Positions 37,040 to 46,433 of a stretch of DNA of 64,000 bases are shown here, one piece after another (the first letter of the stretch is position 1; every line of letters begins with the position of its first letter). The position numbers and the translations under genes were made by a program. The notes under the pieces were generated by a model that worked only from the letters and a program-made list of their open reading frames with translations, had not been told where the DNA came from and did no database searches. This DNA is from Acinetobacter shaoyimingii. GTDB lineage: Bacteria; Pseudomonadota; Gammaproteobacteria; Pseudomonadales; Moraxellaceae. Location: the NCBI RefSeq assembly GCF_011578045.1, contig NZ_CP049801.1:3162001-3226000 (forward strand), given 5' to 3'.

Positions 37040-38197
37040 TCAGATAATTTTCGAGATTAATCTCGCCTCTAAAAGCAAGGTTTCATTGCCCTCTGCATCT
37101 AACTCCAGCAAATGCTGACCATTGGAATACAGAATACGCCCATCTTTTAATGCAAAACTCATGACACCTTTTTTCACTGTGACCTGCTCACCAGAAGGCG
37201 TCAATTTTATAAGCTTCCATGTTTCAGGAATCACACCAGGGAATTTCTCTCCTGCCTGCTTATTTTTTTCTAAGGTTTGTTGTGCCTTAATGAGATTTCC
37301 CTCAACAAAAAGTTCCTCTTCTGTTTTTTGACGGGCTTTGGCAGGATTTGCACCCGAAGTCCGCTTTAAAGATTCCCCTGTATAACGCTGCGTAAAGAAG
37401 TCTAGCCAACCGACAATCGCTTTAATGATCTTTACAGGTGCCAGTAATATATTTTTCAAGAAACTAAAGAAATCTTCTTTGTAAAACGCACTATTATAAG
37501 GTCGTTGAATAAAAAACAAATTGCCTGCACGATCCATCTGAGGCTTGAAAAAATCAAATTTCGGATCTGAAATAATGGTTTCTAGATCTCCATTTGTCAT
37601 ATTCAGCTTATTGATTTCCTTTGGCCCTAGAGTCACATCATACGTATAAGACAAACCACAAGAGTCATAATAAATTTCATCAGTATTGAGTGGATTGAAA
37701 ATAGGATTCGAATCTAAACTTTCACCTTCAGTAATGAACTGAGTACGGTTAGCATCAAGGGCTAAAATACATAAATGACGTTCAACTTGATATTCTTGGC
37801 TTGCCGATAAAACCAAACGACGATTCACTGAATCAATATGCATTGAATCTACAACAAATTCGTTTTTACGCAATACTAAACCTTCAGGATCATTGAGCTG
37901 ATCAATCGGTTTCATTTGTATGGCTGTTCCACCTTGTAAATGCGCACTATAGACCACATTTTTGTCATCCAAATACACGACATCTGTCAGTGATATATCG
38001 GATAAATCAAGTTCAGCCTCTGCGCCATTTAAACCCATAAACTGGGCACCAGCACCTTGAGATTTCCACTGTTTACGTTGCTTGATTTCAGCAAGATTTT
38101 TCTTATATTGATCAATTGCTTGACAAGGTATAGAAATCGATTTTGTTTGATCAAAACAATATAACTGTTGTTGGGATAAGTAAAAAATTCGCGACAT
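37040..38197 (-). CDS. Unknown protein, possible beta-propeller
   Basis: A 385-residue protein without a signal peptide. The first 220 residues show repeated strand-turn patterns with YLDDKNVVYSAHLQGG, RLVLSASQEYQVERHLCILAL and NPLNTDEIYYDS, reminiscent of TolB/WD-like propeller blades. A hydrophobic-aromatic stretch at about 243-270 (FFSFLKNILLAPVKIIKAIV) could be an amphipathic or membrane segment. A charged linker and another strand pair at the C-terminus follow. It is 20 bases upstream of the Tai4-like gene on the same strand, so the two may be cotranscribed. I do not recognise it. Confidence 0.6.
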   Translation of the reverse strand: MSRIFYLSQQQLYCFDQTKSISIPCQAIDQYKKNLAEIKQRKQWKSQGAGAQFMGLNGAEAELDLSDISLTDVVYLDDKNVVYSAHLQGGTAIQMKPIDQLNDPEGLVLRKNEFVVDSMHIDSVNRRLVLSASQEYQVERHLCILALDANRTQFITEGESLDSNPIFNPLNTDEIYYDSCGLSYTYDVTLGPKEINKLNMTNGDLETIISDPKFDFFKPQMDRAGNLFFIQRPYNSAFYKEDFFSFLKNILLAPVKIIKAIVGWLDFFTQRYTGESLKRTSGANPAKARQKTEEELFVEGNLIKAQQTLEKNKQAGEKFPGVIPETWKLIKLTPSGEQVTVKKGVMSFALKDGRILYSNGQHLLELDAEGNETLLLEARLISKII

Positions 38198-38325
38198 TCA
38201 GGTTTTTCCTATTTTTATCAATATTTTTGTCTTTAATCAGAACACGTGTTAAGTACGATTGAATTTATATTTTTAATCTTATGCCACATTTTATACGTTT
38301 CATGCTGTCTTTAAAACCAACAAAT

Positions 38326-38358
38326 AAAAAAGCTTTTACCCGCAGATAAAAGCTTTTT
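38326..38358 (-). terminator. Terminator of pgsA
   Basis: AAAAAGCTTTTA, short loop, TAAAAGCTTTTT, 12 pairs with T run on the minus strand, 23 bases beyond the pgsA stop. Confidence 0.83.
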
Positions 38359-38381
38359 ATTTCAAAAGAACCATTAAAATT

Positions 38382-38969
38382 TTAAGGTTGTTTTAAATAT
38401 GGCCATGCTGCTTTTAAATAAATGATCATCGACCATAATGTCAAAATCACAGCCGTATACAGCAGTGCATAAGCCAAAAGTTCGAGTGGTTGCCAGTTTA
38501 GCAAGAACACAGAAATCGCAATCATTTGAAAGGCAGTTTTATATTTACCTACAGTCGATACTGCAACATTTGTTCGTGCACCCAATTCTGCCATCCACTC
38601 ACGCAAAGCCGAAACGGTAATTTCACGTGAAATGATCACAATTGCAGCAAATGCCATTGAAATGCTGGGTTGCCATTGCACTAAAACAATCAATGCAGCT
38701 GCAACCATCAATTTATCTGCAACTGGATCTAAAAAACGACCAAAAGCAGACGTTTGATTGAGTGTTCTTGCTAAATACCCATCAAACCAATCCGTTACAG
38801 CAGCAATAATAAAAATGGCTGTTAAAATCATATGACGCGTCATACTACCCGTATGACCGCCCACACCAATCGCTGGTGGCCAGTAAGCAATAATTAAAAA
38901 TACTGGAATTAACGCAATACGAGCTAGCGTCAAGATATTTGGAATATTCAGGATTCGACCTGTTGACAT
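38382..38969 (-). CDS. pgsA: CDP-diacylglycerol-glycerol-3-phosphate 3-phosphatidyltransferase
   Basis: About 195 residues, inner-membrane CDP-alcohol phosphatidyltransferase making phosphatidylglycerol phosphate. The catalytic motif D-x2-D-G-x2-A-R-x8-G-x3-D-x3-D is present as DWFDGYLAR ... GRFLDPVADK (about residues 60-87). The N-terminal NIPNILTLARI is typical of PgsA. Start at ATG 38969; an in-frame GTG six bases upstream is possible. Confidence 0.93.
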   Translation of the reverse strand: MSTGRILNIPNILTLARIALIPVFLIIAYWPPAIGVGGHTGSMTRHMILTAIFIIAAVTDWFDGYLARTLNQTSAFGRFLDPVADKLMVAAALIVLVQWQPSISMAFAAIVIISREITVSALREWMAELGARTNVAVSTVGKYKTAFQMIAISVFLLNWQPLELLAYALLYTAVILTLWSMIIYLKAAWPYLKQP

Positions 38970-39070
38970 AGACACCGCCAGTTTGTCCCCTATTGCTTAC
39001 ACAGCAATATATAACTTGAGCTTTAATATTTGAATAAGGCTACTTTAAACGATTCAAGGTCGACTGTCGA

Positions 39071-39865
39071 CTAGCCAAAAATAGTCACTGTTTGCCTTGA
39101 AATGGCTATGAGTCGGTTATTCTTATCCCAAACATGAGCATATTCAGTTGCATACCCATGTGCTGCATGATCTGTAAAGACTTTGTATTTAAACCAATCT
39201 AAACGCCTATAATCGATCTCTTCTAATAAAGTCACATGCCAAGTCAGTGAACTTCCCGGTGCAGGCACTTTCATGATAGAGAATGCACCTGCTGGCCAAA
39301 TGTCTAAAAGCATAAGAAAATCTTTTGCTTTCATGGCTGAATTGTCATATTGCGATGCATCAAATCTAAACCATCCACCAAAATCAGGGTCTGCACTTCC
39401 TGAACAGGGATAGCCACCTTCCGCCCATGCCAACTGAAAGTTTTGATAGCACTGCGGCATCATTTTATTGTGCTCAACAATAAATAAATCTTCAACAGGA
39501 GGGTAATCTGGCGCTGGACGTTCTTGATTTACCACCAGTTTAGATTCACGTTCTAAGCCAAAGCTCGCCATTAAAATACTAAGTACTGCATCATCTTGCC
39601 AAAGGCGGGCTTCAACCGTAGTCACAGACTTACCTTGACGGAGTATTTCAACAGTCAATTTCACTGGTTTTTCTTGGACTGGTCCAACAAAGGTCACACT
39701 AACACTGAGTAATCGTTTAGCAGGATCATTCACTGCAAGTACAGCTTTGTGCAACATCATGGCTGTGCTTAAGCCCCCGTAAATGGTACGCCCTTGTAAC
39801 CATCCTTTAGGAATATCGACCCATTCTTGATGTTCAATATCATGAAATAATTGTTCTAATGACAT
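39071..39865 (-). CDS. Acyl-CoA thioesterase family protein (TesB-like double hotdog)
   Basis: A 264-residue protein with two hotdog halves of the acyl-CoA thioesterase type: the N-terminal half has WLQGRTIYGGLSTAMMLHKA and LLSVSVTFVGPV, the C-terminal half LTWHVTLLEE and WFKYKVFTDHAAHGYATEYA. It would hydrolyse acyl-CoA to fatty acid and CoA; chain-length preference is unknown. It stands alone between pgsA and uvrC. Confidence 0.8.
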   Translation of the reverse strand: MSLEQLFHDIEHQEWVDIPKGWLQGRTIYGGLSTAMMLHKAVLAVNDPAKRLLSVSVTFVGPVQEKPVKLTVEILRQGKSVTTVEARLWQDDAVLSILMASFGLERESKLVVNQERPAPDYPPVEDLFIVEHNKMMPQCYQNFQLAWAEGGYPCSGSADPDFGGWFRFDASQYDNSAMKAKDFLMLLDIWPAGAFSIMKVPAPGSSLTWHVTLLEEIDYRRLDWFKYKVFTDHAAHGYATEYAHVWDKNNRLIAISRQTVTIFG

Positions 39866-40055
39866 GATCTACTCTGATTTTTTAATATGCATAGATCATG
39901 AAGGGTTTTTAGATAGGGATAAATGATCGATGACTCATGGGTCAATGATCATTTTGGCAACTCCAATAAACAACACATGTTCAATATAAAAATATTGCTC
40001 CTTCTTTTCTAAAGAAGCAAAGAACAATAATGAATATTCTCGGTTAAATAAAGAA

Positions 40056-41855
40056 TCATTCATGTAGCACTTTATAGATGGTTCGCGCCATGACATCACC
40101 TAAGCCGGGTACCAGTTTTAAATCATTTTCTGAAGCTTTAAGTACACCTTGAATCCCACCAAAATGTGTTAGCAAATCACGGCGGCGTTTAGGACCTAAG
40201 CCCGGTATAGCTTCTAGTACTGACTGCCCACGGCGTTTATCGCGTTTCGCTCGATGTTTAGTAATTGCAAAACGGTGTGCTTCATCTCGTACTTGTTGAA
40301 TCAGATGTAAGGCCTTATGGTCTTCAGGCAGTTGAATTTTGGTGCCATCAGTAAAGTGTAAGGTTTCTAAACCGGGTTTGCGCCCTTCGCCTTTAGAGAC
40401 TCCGACCATAAAGGCATCCAGACCCAAATCATTCATAACGTCCATTGCCATATGTAATTGACCTTTACCGCCGTCAATGAGCAACAGATCGGGAAGCATG
40501 GCCTTTTTATAACGGCGGGTTAATGCTTGACGCATGGCGGCATAATCATCGCCACCCGTGATATCTTCAATGGCAAATTGGCGATAATCTCGTTTCCGAA
40601 TACCTCCACTGTCAAAGACCACACAAGAGGCTATGGTCGCTTCCCCCATGGTATGAGAAATATCAAAACATTCGATCCGATCAATCGGACGACCGACCAC
40701 TTCTTCAAGCTGATGGAAACGCTCATTCAGTTCAAAATGGTTCGCCAACTGTCCTTTAATCGCATGTTGCACATTCATATTGGCGAGTTCGAGCCATTCG
40801 GCACGGGTTTCTCGCACCTTGTGTTTAATCTGAACTTTCTTTTCAAACTGCTGATACAAAGCATCTTGTAACTGTTCGGTATCTGGCAATGCCACGTTGA
40901 TGATTAACTCTGAAGGCACTTCATCGGCAACTTGGAAATAAAAGTTTGCCATAAAGTCAGCGAGCATTTGCCCCAAATCATCCCCTTGCATATCGGGGAA
41001 ATAACTTTTGCCACCGAGCATTTTGCCATTACGCACATGCATAATCTGCACACAAGTGACCCCAGCCTGATGTGCAATGGCGAGAATATCCGCCTCACCT
41101 TTGACTTTATAAATGGCTTGTTGGGTTTGCACATCACGAAGTAATGCCATGCGGTCACGGAAAAATACCGCTTTTTCAAACTCCAAAGCTTCTGCCGCAG
41201 CTTCCATTTTGGCAATCAGCTCTTGATTCAACTCTTTGGTATCGCCTTGTAGAAAACGAATCGAGTTATCCACATCTTCTTTATAGTCCTGTGGAGAAAT
41301 CAAACCGACACAGGGAGCTGAACATCGTTTAATTTGATATTGCAAACACGGTCTTTTGCGTTGTGAAAAATAACTGTTTTCACATTGGCGCACATTAAAT
41401 AGCTTTTGTAAGACCAACAACGTATCACGGGCGTTATAGGCACTTGGGTAAGGACCAAAAAACTTACCTGCCTGATGTTTGCCCTTGCCTCGACCACTGG
41501 CAATACGTGGATAAGGTTTATCTGCGGAAACAAAGATATAGACGTAGGATTTATCATCCCGCAGCATAATGTTATACGGCGGACGATGAAGTTTAATCAG
41601 GTTTTGTTCAAGCAATAAGGCTTCGGTTTCCGAGCGTACCACCAAGGTTTCGATGTCATAAATCCGTGCCACCAGAGCTTGTGTTTTAGGATGCTCAATG
41701 GTTTTCACAAAATAACTCGACACACGATTTTTCAGATTTTTAGCTTTACCCACATACAGTAGCTCACCCTCTTTACCCAACATACGGTATACACCGGGTA
41801 AAGTGGTCATATTGGCTAAGATCTTTTCAATATTTTCTCGTGCGTTTTCGTTCAC
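40056..41855 (-). CDS. uvrC: Excinuclease ABC subunit C
   Basis: A 599-residue dual-incision nuclease of nucleotide excision repair. GIY-YIG nuclease at about 18-95 (GVYRML...[14 protein letters not shown]) makes the 3' cut. UVR motif at about 205-240 binds UvrB. The central RNase H-like endonuclease (about 390-530, with [15 protein letters not shown] and [10 protein letters not shown]) makes the 5' cut, and tandem helix-hairpin-helix motifs ([18 protein letters not shown]) end the protein. Length normal. Confidence 0.96.
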   Translation of the reverse strand: MNENARENIEKILANMTTLPGVYRMLGKEGELLYVGKAKNLKNRVSSYFVKTIEHPKTQALVARIYDIETLVVRSETEALLLEQNLIKLHRPPYNIMLRDDKSYVYIFVSADKPYPRIASGRGKGKHQAGKFFGPYPSAYNARDTLLVLQKLFNVRQCENSYFSQRKRPCLQYQIKRCSAPCVGLISPQDYKEDVDNSIRFLQGDTKELNQELIAKMEAAAEALEFEKAVFFRDRMALLRDVQTQQAIYKVKGEADILAIAHQAGVTCVQIMHVRNGKMLGGKSYFPDMQGDDLGQMLADFMANFYFQVADEVPSELIINVALPDTEQLQDALYQQFEKKVQIKHKVRETRAEWLELANMNVQHAIKGQLANHFELNERFHQLEEVVGRPIDRIECFDISHTMGEATIASCVVFDSGGIRKRDYRQFAIEDITGGDDYAAMRQALTRRYKKAMLPDLLLIDGGKGQLHMAMDVMNDLGLDAFMVGVSKGEGRKPGLETLHFTDGTKIQLPEDHKALHLIQQVRDEAHRFAITKHRAKRDKRRGQSVLEAIPGLGPKRRRDLLTHFGGIQGVLKASENDLKLVPGLGDVMARTIYKVLHE

Positions 41856-42050
41856 TGGTTGCCTTGGTCATACTGATACCTGAGTCTTAGCATAATGTGA
41901 TGGTTATTCATGCATTTTCAAGCAATTTAATGGGTTTATTCGCATCAAAATATTCCAACGATCAAATCATTGCTAAAAGCTATAAATCATTTTGCCAGTT
42001 TTTGTTATGCTCAGATGAGCAATCTCTAAAAGCATATAAGAGCGAAACGG

Positions 42051-43091
42051 ATGACCAGCAACCCAGCGATTCATATTGTGAAACCCAGTACATCGACACA
42101 CTCTGCATCAGAAAAAGATCGTTTGATTGGCAAATCCCGTTTTCATTTCGACCCCGCTCAAGTCATGGATTTACTGCGTGAACGTATAATTGGACAAGAC
42201 AAAGCATTGGCTGAAATTGAAAAAATGCTGAATGTGGTGAAAGCCGATTTTTCCAGTCCAGATCGTCCCCTCTCTGTGACTTTAATGCTTGGCCCTACAG
42301 GTGTTGGAAAAACTGAAACTGTACGTTTAATTTCAGAAGCGATCTATGGTCGTACGGATGCCTTTTGCCGTATCGATATGAATACTTTGGCACAAGAACA
42401 TTATGCCGCAGCAATTACAGGCGCACCTCCGGGTTATGTCGGTTCAAAAGAAGGTCATAGCCTGTTTGATGAAACCGCCATTGCAGGAACGCATACTCGT
42501 CCAGGCATTGTGCTTTTTGATGAATTGGAGAAAGCCTCAACTGAAGTGATTCGAGGACTGATGAATGTCTTAGATACTGGAAAACTCACGCTAACATCAG
42601 GAACAAAAACCATCGACTTCACCAATTGCATGATTTTTATGACCAGTAATGTCGGTGCGCAAGCGGCTCAGCAATATTTAGATAAATTGAATTTTCTACC
42701 GAAGAGAATGCAAGATTTGTGTCTAAAACGTGTGCCGACCAAAACCATTATTGAAAAAGTCATGCATCGCAAATTTGATCCTGAGTTTTTAAACCGTATT
42801 GATCGAACACTGCATTATAAGGCGGTGCAGGATGATGCCTTACCAAGATTGGTTGAGATTGAACTGACTAAATTAAATCAACGCTTACAACATCAAAAAC
42901 GTAGCGTGCACTTGACCGATGCAGCCAAAGCCCATTTTTACCAAGACCATGATATTCGTTTTGGCGCACGTCATTTGGCGAGAAAAATGCGAACTGAATT
43001 AGAGCCGATTATTGCTGTTTATTTTCTACAAAATCCCGATCTAAGTAACCTACAGCTCGATTACTTTGGCAATGAATTTGTCGTAAAATAA
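42051..43091 (+). CDS. Stand-alone AAA+ ATPase similar to ClpB/ClpA D2 module
   Basis: A 346-residue single AAA+ domain matching the second ATPase module of ClpA/ClpB: Walker A GPTGVGKT (about residue 84), pore loop GAPPGYVGSKEG, Walker B IVLFDELEKA, sensor-1 TSN, arginine-finger region FDPEFLNRID and sensor-2 FGARHLARK, followed by the C-terminal small domain. It lacks the N domain, the D1 module and the M-domain, and no IGL/IGF ClpP-binding loop is seen. It should form a ring unfoldase or disaggregase, or a specialised remodeller. A gene for a TPR-like protein follows 27 bases later. Confidence 0.82.
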   Translation: MTSNPAIHIVKPSTSTHSASEKDRLIGKSRFHFDPAQVMDLLRERIIGQDKALAEIEKMLNVVKADFSSPDRPLSVTLMLGPTGVGKTETVRLISEAIYGRTDAFCRIDMNTLAQEHYAAAITGAPPGYVGSKEGHSLFDETAIAGTHTRPGIVLFDELEKASTEVIRGLMNVLDTGKLTLTSGTKTIDFTNCMIFMTSNVGAQAAQQYLDKLNFLPKRMQDLCLKRVPTKTIIEKVMHRKFDPEFLNRIDRTLHYKAVQDDALPRLVEIELTKLNQRLQHQKRSVHLTDAAKAHFYQDHDIRFGARHLARKMRTELEPIIAVYFLQNPDLSNLQLDYFGNEFVVK

Positions 43092-43118
43092 GGCATTGAT
43101 ACAAAAGAATAATGAAAA

Positions 43119-43829
43119 ATGTACTATTGGAATCAAGATAACTTTACTGGACTTAAACACATTTACGATCATTTTAAAAATGATGCATATTTTGCTTTAT
43201 ATGCAGAATATTGTCATTTTAGAGAATCAGGATTAAGAAAAGTTGCTTTTCAAAAGCTCAAACAGTTTATTCAACACTGTGAAAGCTTAGATATGAAGGT
43301 TCAGCAACATATCGTGATCACGTTAATTGAGCTGATTTACAATCACAGTGCTATACATCAACTTATTTCAGATCCCTTAAAGCATTATTTGATCAAAGTA
43401 TTCTCAGAATGGCAAGCAACTGAGCCTCATGATGTTTTGACTTACCAATGGTTGGGTTATTTGTGTTACGAAATAGAATATTACCAAAAGGCATTAGAGC
43501 TGGATCCGAATAACCAATTTTGTTTAATCAAACTGGCACAATTTCATTTAGATAAAATTGATTGGCAGACGCATCACTTGCATGAATCTTTTTTGATTGG
43601 CGAACTTGAACACGCTTATGAACATTTAGGCCTTGCTCAATCTTTATTAGAAAAAATTAAACCATCAGACCAAAAACAGAAACTTGAAATTGATTATCGC
43701 TACTATGACACTTTACTACATACTTGGGAAAACTATAAAAACAACAATGCTAAAATTTCATTTAGTGATTGGTGTGATCAATATCAAATTGATTTTCATG
43801 AATATATGACTTTTTATTATTCAAAATAG
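43119..43829 (+). CDS. TPR-like helical protein, unknown
   Basis: A 236-residue, entirely helical, AT-rich gene. YYQKALELDPNNQFCLIKLAQFHLDKI near residue 125 (in parts YYQKALELDPN, LIKLAQFHL) is a typical tetratricopeptide unit; the rest is more divergent. No signal peptide or membrane helix. It lies 27 bases after the AAA+ gene and could be its adaptor or simply a neighbour. I do not recognise a family. Confidence 0.6.
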   Translation: MYYWNQDNFTGLKHIYDHFKNDAYFALYAEYCHFRESGLRKVAFQKLKQFIQHCESLDMKVQQHIVITLIELIYNHSAIHQLISDPLKHYLIKVFSEWQATEPHDVLTYQWLGYLCYEIEYYQKALELDPNNQFCLIKLAQFHLDKIDWQTHHLHESFLIGELEHAYEHLGLAQSLLEKIKPSDQKQKLEIDYRYYDTLLHTWENYKNNNAKISFSDWCDQYQIDFHEYMTFYYSK

Positions 43830-43955
43830 ATTCACTATCAATAAGTCTCTTTTGAACGTCATATCTTCAATGATCTTAGCTATAAATAAATTCTTAAGAG
43901 AATCATATATAACGATAAATTTTAACTTTTATAAGAAGTCTAATTTAAAATAAAC

Positions 43956-44945
43956 TTACTGTATAAAAGGTTCCATTAACCATTTTATCACTTTTTGTTT
44001 TTCTGTTTTTTTCCTTAATCCAGTAATTTTGATGCTTTCCCAATCAAAGCAATAACCTGATTTTTCTAAAATTTTCAACCAAACAGGAAATTTAAGTACT
44101 CCAAAATCAGAAAAAATAGGAAGTTCGAAATCATTTTTTAAATAATGATACGCAAGGCGTTCATGATAAAGATGGTTGAATTGCTTATGAGATAAACTCA
44201 CTTCCCAATTAAATTGGTGATCATCTTGTAATTCTAAATACGCATATCCTGCATTTTCTGCAAGATCGATCCAAATCGTCACTCCCCAATCATTCATAGG
44301 CAAGTCGATATCTAAGTGCGTTTTCCACGCAAAACTTTCACTACTTCTACGTTTTTCATTTATATTTTCAACGAGTTGATTAACTAGGGAACGAGCATCT
44401 AATGAAAATATATCTTCACCGTATTGATTTATCATTTTTTCACAAAACAAACAAAAGATTCTGGAATCACTTGATTGGAAAACTGCATATTGTTGATTTA
44501 ATAGTTTTTCCAAGAAAATGGCTTGATGTGCAGGATTAAACAATGCAAGCAATCCCATCGCCCAAACTTTTAAGCCAATAATGTGATTATCGAGACAATA
44601 AAATTCATGTTTACTCATATAATCTAAATATTCTAAAGCATATTTTGAAAAATCTTGATTTTCTTTAAAAAAATCTAATTTTTTAAAATATCCTCTTATA
44701 GAGGTAAAGTTATTGAATCTATTGTAAAGCTTACTCAACGCATGATATTCAGAATACGAGTTTTCTTTTTTATCTATTGAAAACTGATCAAAACCATAAA
44801 TGAATAATTTTTCTAATGCTTTTAATTGCGAATAATCATCACTAATTTCACTAAGTGATTTGCGATAAGCTTCTACGCATAAAGCATAGTTTTTCTGTGT
44901 GACTTTGGCTAAAGGGTCTAAGTTTTCTCGATTATTTTTAGTCAT
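43956..44945 (-). CDS. Unknown cytoplasmic protein
   Basis: About 329 residues, start at ATG 44945 (MTKNNREN) behind AGAG; the open frame extends farther upstream but would overlap the end of lpxO and has no ribosome site. Helical N-terminal 190 residues, then a short mixed region with WGVTIWIDLAENAGYAYLEL and FNWEVSLSHKQFNHLYHERL (each under a single fold element). AT-rich like its convergent neighbour, from which it is separated by about 125 bases. No family recognised. Confidence 0.6.
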   Translation of the reverse strand: MTKNNRENLDPLAKVTQKNYALCVEAYRKSLSEISDDYSQLKALEKLFIYGFDQFSIDKKENSYSEYHALSKLYNRFNNFTSIRGYFKKLDFFKENQDFSKYALEYLDYMSKHEFYCLDNHIIGLKVWAMGLLALFNPAHQAIFLEKLLNQQYAVFQSSDSRIFCLFCEKMINQYGEDIFSLDARSLVNQLVENINEKRRSSESFAWKTHLDIDLPMNDWGVTIWIDLAENAGYAYLELQDDHQFNWEVSLSHKQFNHLYHERLAYHYLKNDFELPIFSDFGVLKFPVWLKILEKSGYCFDWESIKITGLRKKTEKQKVIKWLMEPFIQ

Positions 44946-44968
44946 TATTTTTCTCTTTAAAAAATTAG

Positions 44969-44991
44969 AAAACGCCTTTTCAGGCGCTTTT
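44969..44991 (-). terminator. Terminator of lpxO
   Basis: On the minus strand AAAGCGCCT, loop GAAA, AGGCGTTTT followed by a T-rich stretch, just past the lpxO stop and before the start of the next gene. Confidence 0.75.
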
Positions 44992-44995
44992 AAAT

Positions 44996-45940
44996 TTAGA
45001 ACAGTTTTTGAAAGAAAGCGATGATTTGTGGCATATACGGACGAATAAAAATCAGGAAGAAAATGCCCAACATCAAGAACCACTTTAAGAAATAATACAG
45101 TGGGCGATTGGATGCTTTGAGTGCCTTCGCTTTAATACGGATTTTATACACATAACCAAAGACTTTGTTTAAACCACCCGTCTGATCACCTGCTTCATTC
45201 GGTGAGCTTGCAGCCGTCATCACATTTTTACCAAACCAATGATTAAAACGTTGCATGATTTTTGATTTTAAAGGACGTTCTACATCGGCAAAGAAAATAA
45301 TACGGTTTTGCTCTGTAGTATTTTCAGCATAGTGAATATAAGTTTCATCAAACACCACACTTTCCCCATCACGCCAAGAATATTTCTTTCCATCGACATC
45401 AATAAAACAACGATCATCATTCGGTGTCATGAGACCTAAGTGATAACGTAATGATCCTGCATAGGGATCCCGATGACGAACCAAACGGCTATTTGGCGCA
45501 AGCTCAGTAAACATGGCTGCTTTAATACTAGGTAAGGTTTTTAACAATGCTGTTGTTTTTGGACAAAGTTCTGCCGCAGATGGATGTGCCGAGTCATACC
45601 ATTTCAGATAAAATCGTTTCCAACCTGTTTTAAAAAATGAGTTAAATCCTAGGTCATCATAAGTGCTCGATGCCTTAATGCCACCTTGAGCATACAAAGC
45701 TTGAGCTTCATCACGAATCATTTCCCAATGTTCATCAAGCACTTTTAAATCTTGAAATGCTTGCGTTTCGATATAAGGCTGATTTGGTACTTTAGAGAAC
45801 AAATACATCAAAAAATTGATGGGAGCAAGGAGTGTTGAATGGTCAAAAAATTGACGGTAAAACGAATGTCTAACTTTACCACGATGCTGAATATATACTG
45901 CCGAAACTACAAATATCGCTAAAACAATCCACTTAAACAT
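44996..45940 (-). CDS. lpxO: Lipid A hydroxylase LpxO (Fe(II)/2-oxoglutarate dioxygenase)
   Basis: A 314-residue aspartyl/asparaginyl beta-hydroxylase-fold enzyme. N-terminal helix (1-17), catalytic region with LVRHRDPYAGSLRYHLGL (iron ligands His and Asp, 2-oxoglutarate-binding Arg) and distal His in FDETYIHYAEN, and a C-terminal hydrophobic helix (about 283-303). LpxO hydroxylates the secondary acyl chain of lipid A on the inner-membrane face, a known Acinetobacter modification. Length and topology fit. Confidence 0.88.
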   Translation of the reverse strand: MFKWIVLAIFVVSAVYIQHRGKVRHSFYRQFFDHSTLLAPINFLMYLFSKVPNQPYIETQAFQDLKVLDEHWEMIRDEAQALYAQGGIKASSTYDDLGFNSFFKTGWKRFYLKWYDSAHPSAAELCPKTTALLKTLPSIKAAMFTELAPNSRLVRHRDPYAGSLRYHLGLMTPNDDRCFIDVDGKKYSWRDGESVVFDETYIHYAENTTEQNRIIFFADVERPLKSKIMQRFNHWFGKNVMTAASSPNEAGDQTGGLNKVFGYVYKIRIKAKALKASNRPLYYFLKWFLMLGIFFLIFIRPYMPQIIAFFQKLF

Positions 45941-46433
45941 GTCGGAACTCTAAATTTCAGACGTTTATAAGCCGCTATAAACGAGTTAAATTAAAAAGAC
46001 TATGTAGAAAATTTTAGCAAAAAATGTCTTAAAAATAAGCTACCCACAGGCTTAAAGTCGATTATTTAATGAATAAATTCGTTAGAAAAACCATGAATAA
46101 TAGACCAATTGACTTTGGTGACAAAAAAATCTCTTTGGTCTAGCTTGTAATTGCACCTATTTTTCCCCTATAACTGAATATCGGATTTTATAGAATCTCA
46201 ATTGAAACAAAAACTTCATTAAAATTTTATCCGATACAAGATTCTCAATATTGCGATTGCTTTTGGTCATCGAGAAAAAAATAGATGACCCTTGCGTCAC
46301 GGCTTGATACAACTTGTTATGTTCTTTTTGGATATAGTTATCGTAAGATTAGCGAAGCATTAGTGTGCGCGGGAAATGCGTACTCGCTTCACAACATCAA
46401 CTTAGAAGTCCTCCAAAAAAAGGAGATCAGGGC
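45941..46433. other. Intergenic region upstream of fadBA
   Basis: About 490 bases with no gene on either strand. It should hold the divergent promoters of lpxO and fadBA, but I see no clean -35/-10 pair. An AAAATTTTA-rich tract and a partial duplication of AGATTCTCAAT-like words (46195, 46240) are present. An open frame running into fadB from 46365 lacks ribosome-site support. Confidence 0.4.

Noticed and set aside
44946..45083. Upstream in-frame extension of the unknown gene at 43956-44945 overlapping lpxO
   Set aside because: It runs through the lpxO terminator and coding end, has no ribosome site, and ATG 44945 has one.
46365..46433. 23-residue N-terminal extension of fadB
   Set aside because: Not found in FadB proteins, and the strong Shine-Dalgarno points to ATG 46434.
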